The notes: a model not told the origin generated them from the sequence alone. DNA of 64,000 bases from Isoetes taiwanensis (GCA_021234155.1 JAJEKV010000002.1:14047428-14111427), one strand, 5' to 3'. Positions 1 through 12,689 are shown, numbered from the stretch's first letter. Made by a program: numbers and translations.

Positions 1-225
1 TTGCAATCACTCTTTGCCTTTTCTATAAATCGATAGATTAACACAAAACAAAAGAATAAAAATAAGACTATGACTAGGTCATGTACCTTCTTTTTCAAGC
101 AACTCCCCATCATCAAAATGAGCCCCTTCCAAATCTGGATTAGTCGGATTAAAAGCTAGAGTTGGCTAACATACGCTTTAGGGTTATAAGCTAGATTTGG
201 CCACCTCTACCTAAGAATTACAAGA

Positions 226-508
226 AAAGTCGACTTGGACCCGAACACCTGGTCGTCTCCACTCGTAGTGGAGCCTACCGTGCCCTTGAACAAGCCACTA
301 CAATTTTATTTTAAACCTAAAAATAACAAGTGGTCGTGGACTTGAACCCTGCACGTGGCCCTCTCCACTCTAGGTGGAGCCGGGCCGTGCCCTTTGAACA
401 AGCCACTCCTTAACCTAGGAAAAATATATGATCGTAGTGAAGTGGACTTGAACCCGCATGGTCCTCCCCACTCTAGGTGGAGCCGACCGCGCCCTTGAAC
501 AAGCCACT
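226..508. repeat. Three-copy tandem repeat, about 104-bp period
   Basis: Three imperfect copies share the core CTTGAACAAGCCACT, ending near 299, 407 and 508, each preceded by a TCC.CACTC.AGTGGAGCC block that can fold on itself. The spacers are AT-rich. I see no coding sense in this stretch and no terminal inverted repeats around it. Confidence 0.8.
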
Positions 509-639
509 CCATCAATTTTTTTTAACCTTTAAAATTATAAAAATAAAATGCAAGCGATCAACTTACCAAAAGAAGGACGTGTGTGTAACAAGATCCCGAG
601 GGTCCAAATCGAAATAGAAAGCAACAAAGAGTTAGAAGA

Positions 640-970
640 ATAAGAACAACGGAAAAAAAAAAAAGAAGAAACAAAAAAAAAAAAAAAAAGATGAAGAAAT
701 AGTAAAACAAGAAAGAAAAAAATGAATGAATCAAAGAAGAAGAGAAGGGTGGGAGAAAGAAGAGAAGGGGAAAGAGGAGAAAAAAGAAATTAGGGGAAGA
801 AAGAGAAGAATGGAAGAAATAAGAGAATGAAATGGAAGAAGATAGAAGAATGGAAGAATGGAAGAATGGAAGAGTGAAATAAGGGAAGAATCGAAGAAAG
901 AAATGAGGAAAGAAGGAAAAAGAAGAAGAATGCAGAAACAAGAAGAAGAAAAAGAAGGAAAGAGATAGAA
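640..970. repeat. Purine-rich low-complexity tract (GAAGAA-type)
   Basis: About 330 bases are almost purely A and G on the plus strand, with GAAGAA, GGAAGAA and AATGGAAG words. Apparent open frames here are composition artefacts encoding runs of Phe, Ser and Leu on the other strand. No gene is supported. Confidence 0.85.
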
Positions 971-1165
971 AAAAAATTTGAAATCTACACTAAATCATTC
1001 AATCCAAAAAACCATTCAATCCAAAAAGCATGATCTACTAACCTTAAAAAGAGTGCTTGCAAGTCGTTCAAGGTCGTAGCGCCGAAGATCGCCCAAAATA
1101 GTCGATAGAAGGAAGCCTAGGAATGGTCCCGGAAAAGACGGCCCGCGGGACTGTAAAAAACACAC

Positions 1166-1304
1166 GGCGTCGCATGCGACGTCGCGACGTCGCATGCGAC
1201 GTAATTTTGAAATCGTATATACGATTTTGAAATCGTATATACGATTTCAAAATCGTATATACGATTTCAAAATCGTATATACGGTTTAACGTCGCATGCG
1301 ACGT
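1166..1304. repeat. Nested palindrome cluster (ACGTCGC and CGTATATACG)
   Basis: Two perfect copies of the 16-bp palindrome ACGTCGCATGCGACGT lie at 1187-1202 and 1289-1304, and a further GTCGCATGCGAC starts at 1169. Between them are four copies of CGTATATACG at exact 20-bp spacing (1214, 1234, 1254, 1274), each inside AAATCG..CGATTT. The whole block is close to symmetrical and should fold into a cruciform. The ACGTCGC words recur at 6.9, 41.3-41.7 and 63.9 kb, where two arrays abut CACTA termini, so this may be a remnant of a CACTA subterminal region. Confidence 0.85.
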
Positions 1305-1519
1305 GTCCGCGACGTATTTTGTTATAGCGACGTCTAACACTTTTAATTTTTTTGGTGCCTTTTTTTCATCTGATGGTCATGAAAGTTTGTCCTTATGCTA
1401 ATTTGGACATTCCCGAGCCATATATGCAGTCAAAATCACATTCTGGATTTAACCAATCTTCTATTGCTACTACTTACGAATGTTTGAGCCTGGGGTGGCA
1501 TGTTTGAGCCTGGGGTGGC

Positions 1520-4500
1520 GGTTTGATAAGTTCTCCCGGACGGATGTTGGATTTTTTTGGCCCTTATCGAACGAGGCCCCTTGAACGAAGGATTCAAATC
1601 TGTGGATAGGGGAACCGAGATCCGAAGTGTGGTCTTTAGCGCATCGCCCCCGGGGAGCCGCCAGAAAGGCTGCCTCGGGGAAACTTTTTGGGCTCGCCTC
1701 CCGGGGTCCTGGACTCTCCCCTTCTAATGAGGTGGCCTTGCAAGGTCCCGGCCTTGTTTGACTTGGGCAAGTGTGCCACCGCCCAACAACAACAGTGCCC
1801 CTAACCGTTCTAATGCAAACACTTTGATCTAAACCTTGTCCAAAAAATTTTGAAAACTGGCCTCAGATGTTGGCGATGACTTAGGAAGCCTGCTGACAAA
1901 AAATCAGAATTTAATTCCGTACTATGCATTAATTACGAATTTATGAATGTCTTGCTACTGCAAAAGCTGCCCTTTACTTCTAACTGCCACAACGGGAGAG
2001 TACAGATCCAAACTCCATTCCGCCGGGCCCCCCTTGCTTCGCGTTCTCAATCGCATCTTATCGGCCAAGTCCCAAGTGCAAAGGACCAAAACTTCGGCAC
2101 CCAAAATGCAAACCCCGCTAGAACCTCGCAACTCATAGGGTTTACGCTTTGGAGGCTCTATCCTTGTCGATTCGACTAGGACCTTGCGCGCCGCGGTCTT
2201 GACGTAGAGGGGGGTGTTGACGCCGCAGCACGGACCCTAAAACCATCCGAAGCAGCTTGCCCCAAAAGTCCTCTCCCCGGCGTTCCACGGGCGACGGACG
2301 GGCAACTTCCCCTCCCGAATCGTGGATTCGCTCGCCAATGGACTCGGAACGCCGACATTGCCCCAGGGACCAAGTTTCATGGCCAAAAGACCACCCCTTC
2401 TCGAGGTAGCGTCAAACTATCTCATGTCCAACACACTCGTGAGTCAATTGGCCTAGGAGGTGGTCACGTCGAATCTTTAAACGTAGGGCGTAAGTGTTTC
2501 TTTCTTTTTGCAAAACCCGACCGCAACTTGGTCTCTAGGGTAATTTCGGCCTCCCCGACGATGTAGCCAAGTCGAATCGCCATTCCGGAGCCCTCCGCAA
2601 TGTCCGAACGACAAAACACTTTGGTTTCTACACGGCCGACCGCAGACGCGCTTGCGGTTTGATAAGTTCTCCCGGACGGATGTTGGATTTTTTTGGACCT
2701 TATCGAGACAGGCCCTTGAACGAAGGATTCAACGGTCGGATAGGGGAACCGAGATCCGGGAGTGTGGTCTTTAGCGTACGGCCCCCGGGGAGCCCGCCAG
2801 AAAGGCTGCCTCGAAACTTTTTTTGGGGCTCGCCTCCCGGGGTCCCACTCTCCCCTCTAATGAGGTGGCCTTGCAAGGTCCTGGCCTTATTTGACTTGGG
2901 CAAGTGTGCCCATTTCCGGCTGCCCAACAACAAAGCTGCCCTGACCGCTCTAATGCAAACACTTTGATCTAAAACCTTGTCCAAAATTTTGAAAACTGGC
3001 CTGTATGTTGGCGATGACTTAGGAAGCCTGCTGACAAAAAATCAGAATTTAATTCCGTACTATGCATTAATTACGAATTTATGAATGTCTTGCTACTGCA
3101 AAAGCTGCCCTTTACTTCTAACTGCCACAACGGGAGGAGTACAGATCCAAACTCCATTCCGGTTCCTCTTGCTTCGCGTTCTCAATCGCATCTTATCGGC
3201 CAGTCCCAAGTGCAAAGGACCAAAACTTCGGCCCCAAAGCGCCAAACCCCAGAGAACCCGACAACTCATAGGGTTTTACGTTTGAGGCTCTATCCTTGTC
3301 GATTCGACTAGGACCTTGCGCCCGTCTTGACGTGAGGGGGGGGTGTTGGCGCCAGAGCACGGACCCTAAAACCATCCGGAAGCAGCTTGCCCCAAAAGTC
3401 CTCTCCCCGGCGGCCCCCGGGACGACGGACGGGCAACTTCCCCTCCGAATCGTGATTCGCTCTCGCCAATGGACTTCTAACGCCGACATTGCCCCGGGGA
3501 CCAAGTTTCATGGCCAAAAGACCACCCCTTCTCGAGGTAGCGTCAAACTATCTCATGTCCCGCAACGTGGGGCGTAAGTGTTTCTTTCTTTTTCAAACCG
3601 ACCGCGGCAACTTGGTCTCTAGGGTAATTTCGCCTCCCTGACGATGTAGCGGTCGAATCGCCATTCCGAGCCCCTCCGCAATGTCCGAACGACAAAACAC
3701 TTTGGTTTCTACACGGCCGACCGCAGACGCCATGGGTTTGATAAGTTCTCACGGACGGATGTTGGATTTTTTGGACCTTATCGAGACAGGGCCCCTTGAA
3801 CGAAGGATTCAACGGGTCGGATAGGGGAACCGAGATCCCGGAGTGTGGTCTTTAGCGTCACGGCCCCGGGAGCGCCGCCAGAAAGGCTGCCTCGAAACTT
3901 TTGGGGCTCCGCCTCCCCGGTCCTGGACTCTCCCCTCTAATGAGGTGGCCTTGCAAGGTCCCCGCCTTATTTGACTTGGGCAAGTGTGCTAGCTTCGCTG
4001 CCCAACAACAGTCTGCCCGGACCGTTCTAATGCAAACACTTTGATCTAAACCTTGTCCGAAAATTTTGAAAACTGGCCCAGATGTTGGCGATGACTTAGG
4101 AAGCCTGCTGACAAAAAATCAGAATTTAATTCCGTACTATGCATTAATTACGAATTTATGAATGTCTTGCTACCGCAAAGCTGCCCTTTACTTCTAACCG
4201 CCACAACGGAGGAGTACAGATCCAAACTCCATTCCGTCTGTTCCCTTGCTTCGCGTTCTCAATCAGATCTTATCGGCCAAGTCCCAAGTGCAAAGGACCA
4301 AAACTTCGGCACCCAAAACGCAAACCCCCGCTAGAACCCGGCAACTCATAGGGTTTACGTTTGGAGGCTCTATCCTTGTCGATTCGACTAGGACCTTTGC
4401 GCCGTGTCTTGACGTAGAGGGGGGTGTTGACGCCTTTAAGCACGGACCCTAAAACCATCCGAAGCAGCTTGCCCCAAAAGTCCTCTCCCGAAGGCCACCG

Positions 4501-6430
4501 GCGACGGACGGGCAACTTCCCCTCTCCTAATCGTGATTCGCTCGCCAATGGACTCGAACGCCGACATTGCCCCGGGGACCAAGTTTCATGGCCAAAAGAC
4601 CACCCCTTCTCGAGGTAGCGCCGAACTATCTCATGTCCAACACACTCGTAGTCAATTGGCCTAGGAGGTGGTCATCGAATCGCAACGTAGGGCGTAAGTG
4701 TTTCTTTCTTTTGCAAAACCGGCCGGTGCAACTTGGTCTCTAGGGTAATTTCGCCTCCCGGGACGATGTATGCTTAAGTCGACCGCCATTCCGAGCCTCC
4801 GCCGAATGTCCCGAACGACAAAACACTTTGGTTTCTACGCACGGCCGACCGCAGACGCCAGCTGTTTCATAAGTTCTCACCCTGGGCGGATGTTGGATTT
4901 TTGGCCCTTATCGAGACAGGGGCTCTTGAGCGAAGGATTCAACGGTCGGATAGGGGAACCGAGATCCTAGAGTGTGGTCTTTAGCGCACGGCCCCCGGGA
5001 GCCGCCAGAAAGGCTGCCTCGAAACTTTTGGGGGCTCAGCCTGGGGTCCTGACTCTCCCCTCTAATGAGGTGGCCTTGCAAGGTCCTGGCCTTATTTGAC
5101 TTGGGCAAGTGTGCCAAATTCGGCTGCTAACAACAGGCGCCCTGACCGTTCTAATGCAAACACTTTGATCTAAACCTTGTCCGAAAATTTTGAAAACTGG
5201 CCCTGTATGTTGGCGATTACTTAGGAAGCCTCTGCCGACAAAAAAAATCAGAATTTAATTCCGTACTATGCATTAATTACGAATTTATGAATGTCTTGCT
5301 ACTTGCAAAAAGCGCCTTTACTTCTAACCGCCACAACGGGAGGAGTACAGATCCAAACTCCATTCCGCCGGGTTCCCCTTGCTTCGCGTTCTCAATCGCA
5401 TCTTATCGGCCAAGTCCCAAGTGCAAAGGACCAAAACTTCGGCACCCAAAACGCAAAACCCCGCTGAACCGGCGCAACTCATAGGGTTTACGTTTCGGAG
5501 GCTCTATCCTTGTCAGATTCGACTAGGACCTTGCGCCGTGTCTTGACGTAGAGGGGGGGTGTTGACGCCAGAGCACGGACCCTAAAAACCATCCGAAGCA
5601 GCTTGCCCCAAAAGTCCTCTCCCAAGGCCCTGGCGACGGACGGGCAACTTCCCTCTCCGGAATCGTGATTCGGCTCTGCCAATGGACTCGGAACGTCGAC
5701 ATTGCCCTGGGGACCAAGTTTCATGGCCAAAAGACCACCCCTTCTCGAGGTAGCGTCCGAACTATCTCATGTCCAACACACTTTCGTAGTCAATTGGCCT
5801 AGGAGGTGGTCAGCTGTCGAATCTTTAGCGTAGGGGCTAAGTGTTTCTTTCTTTTTGCAAACCGACCGTGCAACTTGGTCTCTAGGGTAATTTCGGCCTC
5901 CCGGACGATGTGGCGAAGTCGAATCGCCATTCCGAGCCCTCCGCAATGTCCGAACGACAAAACACTTTGGTTTCTACACGGTGGGCCGACCGCAGATTTC
6001 GGTTTGATAAGTTCTCACGGACGGATATTGGATTTTTGGCCCTTATCGGTGACAGGGCTCTTGAACGAAGGATTCAACGGTCGGATAGGGGAACCGAGAT
6101 CCTGGAGTGTGGTCTTTAGCGTACGGCCCCCCGGGGGAGCGCTGCCAGGAAAGGCTGCCTCGGGAAACTTTTTGGGGCTCGCCTCCTGGGGTCCGGACTC
6201 TCCCCTCTAATGAGGTGGCCTTGCAAGGTCCTGGCCTTATTTGACTTGGGCAAGTGTGCCATTACCGCCCAACAACAAAAGCGCCCTGACCGCTCTAATG
6301 CAAACACTTTGATCTAAACCTTGTCTGGAAATTTTGAAAACTGGCATGTACGTTGGCGATGACTTAAGAAGCCTGCTGACAAAAAATCAGAATTTAATTC
6401 CTTACTATGCATTAATTACGAATTTATGCA
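1520..6430. repeat. Satellite-like tandem array, 1.08-1.14-kb unit
   Basis: The landmark GGTTTGATAAGTTCTC recurs at 1520, 2656, 3735, 4863 (TGTTTCATAAG) and 6001, giving unit lengths of 1136, 1079, 1128 and 1138 bp. Four full units and a 430-bp partial fifth are present. Every unit contains the same ordered words, such as AGGAAGCCTGCTGACAAAAA and TGCATTAATTACGAATTTAT. Differences between units are mostly small insertions and deletions around CG, CTG and CAG sites. No frame stays open across units, so I call no protein. Confidence 0.9.
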
Positions 6431-6905
6431 ACAACAGGCTGCCTAGACCGTTCCAATGCTATCTATTTGATCAGAACTTTATCCGGAAATTCTAAAAATT
6501 TGCCTGTATGCTGGGGATGACATAGGAAGCCAACTGACAAAAAATCAGAATTTAATTCCATACCATGCATTAATTACGAATTTATGAAGCATGAATGCAA
6601 AAGAACGCATAACTAAAAAATTCTGCATCGAAAAAAGGTGGAATTTTGACAAGCGGTGCAACGCGTCTGCGGTGCGGACATGAGAAAAAACATTTCACTA
6701 GGATATGCAAAGTTGGTGCACGATGAAATAGCTCCGAGTCTTCCAGAGCTCACATGCCGCCACAAAAAGTTCTCTTCACGAAGGCCCCGGGCGATGGATT
6801 CGAGCAATTTCCCCTCTCCAAAACCATGATTTGGCTCTTCCAATGGACTCAGAATATCGACATTACCCTGGGGACCAATTTTCGTGGCCAGAAGACCACC
6901 CTTGT
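6427..6905. repeat. Diverged partial copies of the 1.1-kb array unit
   Basis: 6427-6590 repeats the CAACAACA...TTACGAATTTATG segment of the unit with substitutions. 6750-6900 repeats the segment ending CCAGAAGACCACC. These look like older array members left at the edge. The second copy is interrupted at 6926 by a CACTA-like end. Confidence 0.75.
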
Positions 6906-6925
6906 TCTCCAAAAAGAACAAAGTA

Positions 6926-7230
6926 CACTAGACGTCCAGCAGACGTCCCGCGCGACATCACGTCCCGCGCGACGTCATGTCGCACGCGACGTCACATCGC
7001 ACAAAAGTGACGCACGCGATGCGACGTGGTGCACCTGGCGTGACAGATCTGCCACGTCACGGTGTCAGACGTCGCATTACATCGCCGCGATGCGACGGTT
7101 CAAGCGACGCGGACGCCGCATTGACGCCGCGATGGTCACGCGGCGGTGGCGACGCCACGCCGCACGCACGCCGCAAGCCCACGCCGCCGCTAAATGTCCA
7201 TTCTCTTGTTGTGTCACAAGCCTAGCCCCT
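6926..7230. mobile_element. CACTA-like terminus with ACGTC-rich subterminal array
   Basis: The sequence CACTAGACGTCC begins abruptly where homology to the tandem array stops. It is followed by about 300 bp dense in GACGTC, GCGACGTC and ACGTCGC words in both orientations. CACTA/EnSpm elements carry subterminal arrays of short words in both directions. A definite CACTA element with transposase in this window (41238) has the same word set next to its terminus. I could not find the opposite end, so element identity is inferred. Confidence 0.55.
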
Positions 7231-8429
7231 ATCATCATCGACGGAGAGGAGTATCTACTCCTCAGCGACATCCGTGAACCTCCCTAATGCGTGGAGAGGG
7301 AGCTCAGTTGGACGAATCGCTTCCACCAATCAAGGGGGTAGACCGATATGGACGACTTCATCGCCCCGGGAGCCTCGCACTTCCCGCCTCAAGTGAGGGA
7401 GTCCGACACCTACACAGGGGAGACGACCTCCCACATCCGTGCCTACAAAGAAAGATCGTGCAATTGATGGACGAAAGGAGCCGCCAACAGAGGAGGAGTT
7501 CCTCGCCTCCAAGAGCGATGGGGATCCGTGGGAAGACCACGAAGCATCCTAATGCCGGGTCCTTCGATATCACCCCGCCAAAAGGAGAAGGAATCGACCC
7601 GTGAGGCTCGACCGCACAATTGAAGACTACTGGGAGCTCAACGGGCGTAGAGGTCGACGAAAGCACGTTGCACACGTAGCCGGAGGCCAAACAAGCGAGA
7701 AGCTTCGCCAAAATAACAACGGCGTGTCGCCGTACTACTTACCACCGGCGATGGATGGGAGAATAGCGGTAATTCACCGCAAGTTCAAATCCCGCAGGCG
7801 AAGAAGGAGTGTTTATGCCGATTGCACTCTCGTGGCTTCCTAAGCAGCATGCTAGAATAGCAAAGAATGTCGACTATGTTGCCTTAGTCAAGAGGGCAAT
7901 GGCACTTGACCTCTTCGACTTAAACATCCCCACCCACGCCGTGGGAGATTAGCGAAGATCAGCGCCCCTTACATCCGGCCGCGGGGTAGAAGACCTCGTG
8001 AGAGCCATCCAGGGAGGATCGCCAAATAGCATCATCGAACTTGGGTCACTTAAGTAGGGACGGCCCAAGTTAAGAAGTTTCTTGAAGACAACCCGCCTTA
8101 CCTGGGCATTTCAAGACTAGTTAGACTCTTGATCCCGGAGACTTTTTGTACCTAAAATATTATATGATATATAAATACAATTCTGTTGCACTTTAAATGT
8201 TTTGTTGATGTATGTTGCCCCACAATTATACCAACAAACATAAACAATGCAAGAGAACAAATGGAACTAACCATATAGCCATTAATCACTTGTGGATGCA
8301 GCTAGAGGGCTAAGCCTTGGGGAACGACAAACCCTTGAGACCTTATAGAAGAGCAAACCCCGCCTGCACCACCCCCCCGCAAGGAACCTATTTGAAGATA
8401 GGGAACCCATGACCCCAGAGGGGAGATAG
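7231..8429. other. Unclassified degenerate sequence
   Basis: Moderately GC-rich sequence to about 8120, then AT-rich to about 8280. Short open frames occur, but none exceeds about 120 residues and none shows a recognisable domain. It may be the body of the CACTA-like element starting at 6926, or a decayed gag-like region. The 5' LTR expected for the downstream gypsy element (starting TGTGACGT) is not here. Confidence 0.5.
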
Positions 8430-9704
8430 CCCGTGATGAGGACGGATCCGGGAGCAGATAAAGGCATTACCGTCCGCGTCAGGGAGTGGGTTCTGGTGGG
8501 CAATGCTCGGGCTTGCCGCAAGCATCACGGAGGGAAGGAAGGGACAAGAAGAGGAGCAAGAGAAGGAGATCCCCAACCGAATCTTCCGACTCAAGTTCAG
8601 ACTCGACCGACTCGAGGAAGAGGAAGAGCGTGCCTCGTGAAATCCAACGTAGGGAAGGCAGAGGAACACCCCCGTAGGGACGATTAAAGAGATACCGTGG
8701 CCTCCTCGACTACCGTAAGAAGGTAGATTCCGCGACCGGGCAATGTATGGAAGGCCCGAAATCGAACAGCTTCTCGTGGGGAGAACAGTCGCTTGGAAGC
8801 GAGGCATGGCTGGATCTAAATGAGCGAAAACCTTTAAATGCTTATGGCATGAAGGATAAGGACAAAGGCGAGAGTTGCAACAGCCAACTTGAAAGGAGCC
8901 GCCGAATTTGGTGGAAGGGGGTATGCAAAGGCACACGGCTTAAGCAGGATGCTTGTAAGTTCGTAAAGTTTGCTAAAGCCTTCAGCCATTACGCTCCAAG
9001 GGAACATAAGTCCAAAGATGATGCAAAGCTTTATTAAAGTTGCGTTAGCAAAACAAAAACAGCCGTAAATATACGAGAGGAATTCATGAGGCTAAGGTCA
9101 GATGTGCCGGGTTGGGAGAGAAGCATGCAAGAGAAAGCTATATCGAGGGGTCGAATGAGGAGATCCATAAAGCTTGTGAGAGCAATAAACCCTAGGACAA
9201 GATCGTATGTAATCCAAGGCTATAAGCTTGCAGGGGTCGTGACCTCGTAATAGCGGGCACAAGCAGCAGTGATTTCCGGGAGAAAGGCAAGGCGACAGAA
9301 GCTATAGCCCCGGCGGCCGCCCGTGTCCAAATAGAACACAATATGGTGGGAACCAGGGAAGCAAAGCAGGAGAAGAAGCAGTGTCCTTCAAGGACAAGCA
9401 GGAGAAGTCAAACTACTCCAAAGCAAAGGTAATCCTTTTTGCAAGCGATGCCCAAGGAAAAGAGGCAGGAGTGCATAGAAAAGCAAGAAGTGCTTCGTGC
9501 TTCCAAATGGGCCATAGGACGAAGAACCGCCCCTACGCCATGAGTGCAGCTCTAGCGGAGTTGGGAGATTGGGGCCACGGGACGGACGACGACGGCAAAG
9601 AGGCCCGCGACTACATTCGTGGTGAGTGTCACATCTTTGCCGCAATAGATACTGAGCAAGCAGAGAGCCAAGATAAGGTAATTTCCACAAAGAGGGAAGG
9701 CTAA
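8430..9704 (+). pseudogene. gypsy gag fragment with half zinc knuckle
   Basis: Gag would build the virus-like particle in the cytoplasm. The frame is broken into pieces. A basic, Lys/Glu-rich segment at about 8747-9037 precedes a knuckle-like CFQMGHRTKNRP at about 9500. That matches the second half of a CCHC box (C..MGHR...C/R.P), but the final Cys appears as Arg. Assignment rests mainly on position before protease and RT. The start codon cannot be fixed because no frame is continuous. Confidence 0.55.
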
Positions 9705-9759
9705 AGCTAAGTCCTTCATAGTCTTGATAGACTCGTGAAGTAGCCATAACTTTGCATCC

Positions 9760-10030
9760 CCCGTAATGGTTCGGGGATGTTGAAGTTGAAGCCGCTAAAG
9801 TCAAAACCAAGACCCGTTGTTTTAGCAAGTGGTGCAAGAAGGCGGCGGGCAAGAGAATTAACTTCGACATCGACTTGCCGTGGATTAATATCCGGATGGG
9901 AGCAGAAGTAATGGGCATTGGAAAGTATGACTTGATCATAGGAATGGAGTACCTTGGGCGGCCAGGGGCCATTATCGATCGTGGAAAGCGGAAGGTGACC
10001 TTCCCAACGCCTAACCAAGCAAGATCATTG
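9760..10030 (+). pseudogene. gypsy aspartic protease, C-terminal part
   Basis: One plus-strand frame contains DLIIGMEYLGRPGAIID followed by KRKVTFPTPNQ, the characteristic end of gypsy retropepsins (..D.ILGMDWL....A.IDC..K.V.F). The catalytic D-S/T-G box should lie upstream in the frame-broken stretch, and I could not find it convincingly. The protease would process Gag-Pol. Confidence 0.65.
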
Positions 10031-10355
10031 AGATAACAGTAAGGAAGTTGTTCCCATCATGCGCTGCATGTCTTCTAAACAACTGTTCAAGTGCATCAAG
10101 AGTGAGCAAGTGGCATACATCTTCAAGCTTGAGATTAGTGAGCCGTAATCGTAAGGAAGCAAAGAAGACAACGCCACCAAAGAAGTTGCCGGGCAAAGTA
10201 TCTCAAACTAATCACGGAGTTCCATGATCTCTTTCCGATGAGATCAAGCAGCTCCCTCCTTATAGGGGAGTCGAAAAGTGCGAGATAGCACTCAACCAGA
10301 ACAAAGCCAACAAGCAAGGCTCCATATAGAATGACAACACAGAGGAGTTGTCGAG

Positions 10356-11010
10356 TTGAAGAAGCAGCTAGAGAGCTGCGCCGACCTAGGTTTCATTAGA
10401 CCTAGTGTCTCGCCGTTTGGAGCGCCCATTCTTTTTGTCAAGAAGAAGGATGGATCTTTGAGAATGTGCATAGACTATAGACAGTTGAATAAGCACACCA
10501 TTAAGAACAAGTATGCGCTTCCAAGATCAGACGACTTGATGGATCAGCTCCAAGGTGCAAAGATCTTCTCCAAAATCGACTTAAGGTCAGGATATCATCA
10601 GATCAGGATAAAGGAAGAAGATATCCATAAGACCGCCTTCTAACGCCGGTATGGGCATTATGAGTTCACGCGAATGCCTTCGCTTATCAAATGCCCCCGC
10701 AACGTTCATGAGGCTCATGAACGATATCTTCAGGGAGTTCCTGGACACCTTTGTGATTGTTTTCTTTGATGACATTTTGGTGTATAGCACATCCCTTGAA
10801 GAGCACGTGCAACACTTGAGAAGAGTGCTAGAGAAGTTGAAGAGGCACCAGTTGTACGCCAAGTTGTCGAAGTGCCACTTCGCAACAGAAAAAGTGGAGT
10901 ATCTAGGTCATGTGATCTCAGCAGAAGGCATCTCAACAGACCCCGCCAAGATTGAGGCCGCATATTCGCTGGGTCGCCAAGAAGAATGCATGAAGTCAGA
11001 AGTTTCCTCG
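10356..11010 (+). pseudogene. gypsy reverse transcriptase
   Basis: Two adjoining frames carry classic RT blocks: [20 protein letters not shown] and [20 protein letters not shown], then [15 protein letters not shown] (catalytic Asp in KIDLRSGY). A stop/frame break falls at about 10643. The second frame has [10 protein letters not shown], where F-F-D-D stands for the usual Y-x-D-D active site. It continues with the palm/thumb ending [11 protein letters not shown]. Both catalytic regions are recognisable, but a single functional protein is not encoded as written. Confidence 0.93.
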
Positions 11011-11209
11011 GCCCAGCGGTACTCACAGAAGTTCGTGAAGAAGTTTGCTAAGATAGCAGCCCTGTTAACAGACCTGACGAGGGCAGAGAAGGTGAAAGAT
11101 TGGGTAGAGCATTGGCACAAGAAAGCCCAAAAGGGGTTTGAATTGTTGAAGGAAGCTTTAACAACAGCCCCGGGGCTTAACCCCTCGCCGACCGGAGAAA
11201 GATAAGCTC

Positions 11210-11570
11210 AGAGCAACAGATGCGCAGTAAGATAGCTACAGTGCGGTGGCTTATGCAAGAAGAGCGCGGTAGTAGCGTATGATTCCGTGAAGATGAACGA
11301 CGCCGGACGCGCCACCCACCCAACGCACGATCAGGAGTTGCTTGTGGTTGTCAGGGCATTAAGAATATGGAGGCATTATCTCTTGGGAAGGAAGTTCCAA
11401 TTGGATACCGACCATCAAAGCCTCCAATATGTATTCACGCAACCACACCTTAATCTGAGGCAGCGGAGATGGATGGAGTTCCTCGAAGAATATGACTTTC
11501 ATATGGTCTACAAGCCGGGGAAGCTCAATGTGGTAGCAGATGCGCTTTCAAGGCATCCCCTGACAACTAG
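11210..11570 (+). pseudogene. gypsy RNase H
   Basis: The frame contains HPTHDQELLVVVRALRIWRHYL, then FQLDTDHQSLQYVF, RQRRWMEFLEEYDF and KPGKLNVVADALSRHP. These are the RNase H domain landmarks (E in DQELL, D in DTDH, D in ADALSR). It continues without a break into the integrase N-terminus. The region just upstream, joining it to RT, is frame-broken. Confidence 0.9.
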
Positions 11571-12660
11571 AGTGCATTGCAATGCAATTTCGACGCTCTC
11601 CAGCGACTTTGGTAAGAGGATTGAAGAGTCCTTGCCAACGGACGTGGATTTCAAGGAGGTATGGGCAAGCCTTTCTAAGGAGGCTAGAACAGATAAAGAG
11701 CGGGAGGCCTTCAAGCATTATAAGAAGGAAGGCAACCTGTTATACCATAAGAACAAGTTGTGCGTGCATCTCAATCATCGTGTAAGGAAGTTGATCCTCC
11801 ATGACACGCATAAACACCCAATAGCTGGCCATGCGATTCATGAAAACATATTTCAAAGTCTTGCCAGCCTATTATTGGCCGTGAATGAAGAAGCAAATAG
11901 CTCGCTACATCAAGGAATGTCGCCTATGCCGCCAGACGGGCAGAAAGCAGCTTCAATTCGTGGGCATTAGAGCCATTAGCGGTGCCAAACGCCAAGTGGG
12001 AGGTAATCAAAGATGGATTTCATCACAGGGACTCCCAAGATCGGTGAGAGGCAAAGATGCCTTGATGGTAGTGGTCGACAAGTTGTCGAAGATGGCACAT
12101 TTTGTGCCTTGCGTAACCACGATATGACCATGGATACGGCAAAGCTCTTCACCAAAGAGATCTTCGTGGCTTCATGGCATGCCAAGGGAGATCATCTTCG
12201 GCCAGAGACCCGGTTTCATGAGCGCTTTTGGCAAGACCTCTTTAATTTAATCCGCACGGCTATCCATGAGCACGGCATATCATCCTCGACGGATGGCGGG
12301 ACGGAGCGGACCAACAGGATTTTAGAGGACATGCTACTTAAACTATGTCCGAATAAGCAAAGTATGTGGGAAGAATTTATTCACTTGGTGGAGTTTGCAT
12401 ACAATAGCACCAAGCGGAATCATCCCAAATGTCGCCGTTTATGATCAATTACGGCTACCGCTGCCTAACTCCGCACACTTTTGGCACAACCCCGTGTCAA
12501 AAGTGGAAGTTTCGCAGCAGACGTTGGCGATATGCAGCAGCCTTGTAGAGGAAGTTCGTGGCTATCCGCTAGCAGCAAGAAGTCGCCAAAAGAGCATCGC
12601 CGACAAGCATCGAACGAAGAAGAGAGTTCAAAGTGGGAGATGATGTTTGGCTCAAGATTA
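11571..12660 (+). pseudogene. gypsy integrase (zinc-binding and catalytic core)
   Basis: Integrase would insert the cDNA into the nucleus's chromosomes. The H..H part is at about 11790-11850 (HDTHKHPIAGHAIHENIF) and the C..C part at about 11905-11940 ([11 protein letters not shown], frame change). The core follows: [11 protein letters not shown] (first acidic residue), SKMAHFVPC, then FHERFWQDLF and EFIHLVEFAYNS. At least three frame changes separate these blocks. The second core Asp block (S.R...F) is recognisable near 12190-12230. Confidence 0.88.
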
Positions 12661-12689
12661 AGGTGAAGCAGTGGCTCGGGATCGGCAAT

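Noticed and set aside
558-941. 127-codon frame rich in Phe and Ser
   Set aside because: It is a by-product of the purine-rich tract; the composition is wholly explained by GAAGAA repeats.
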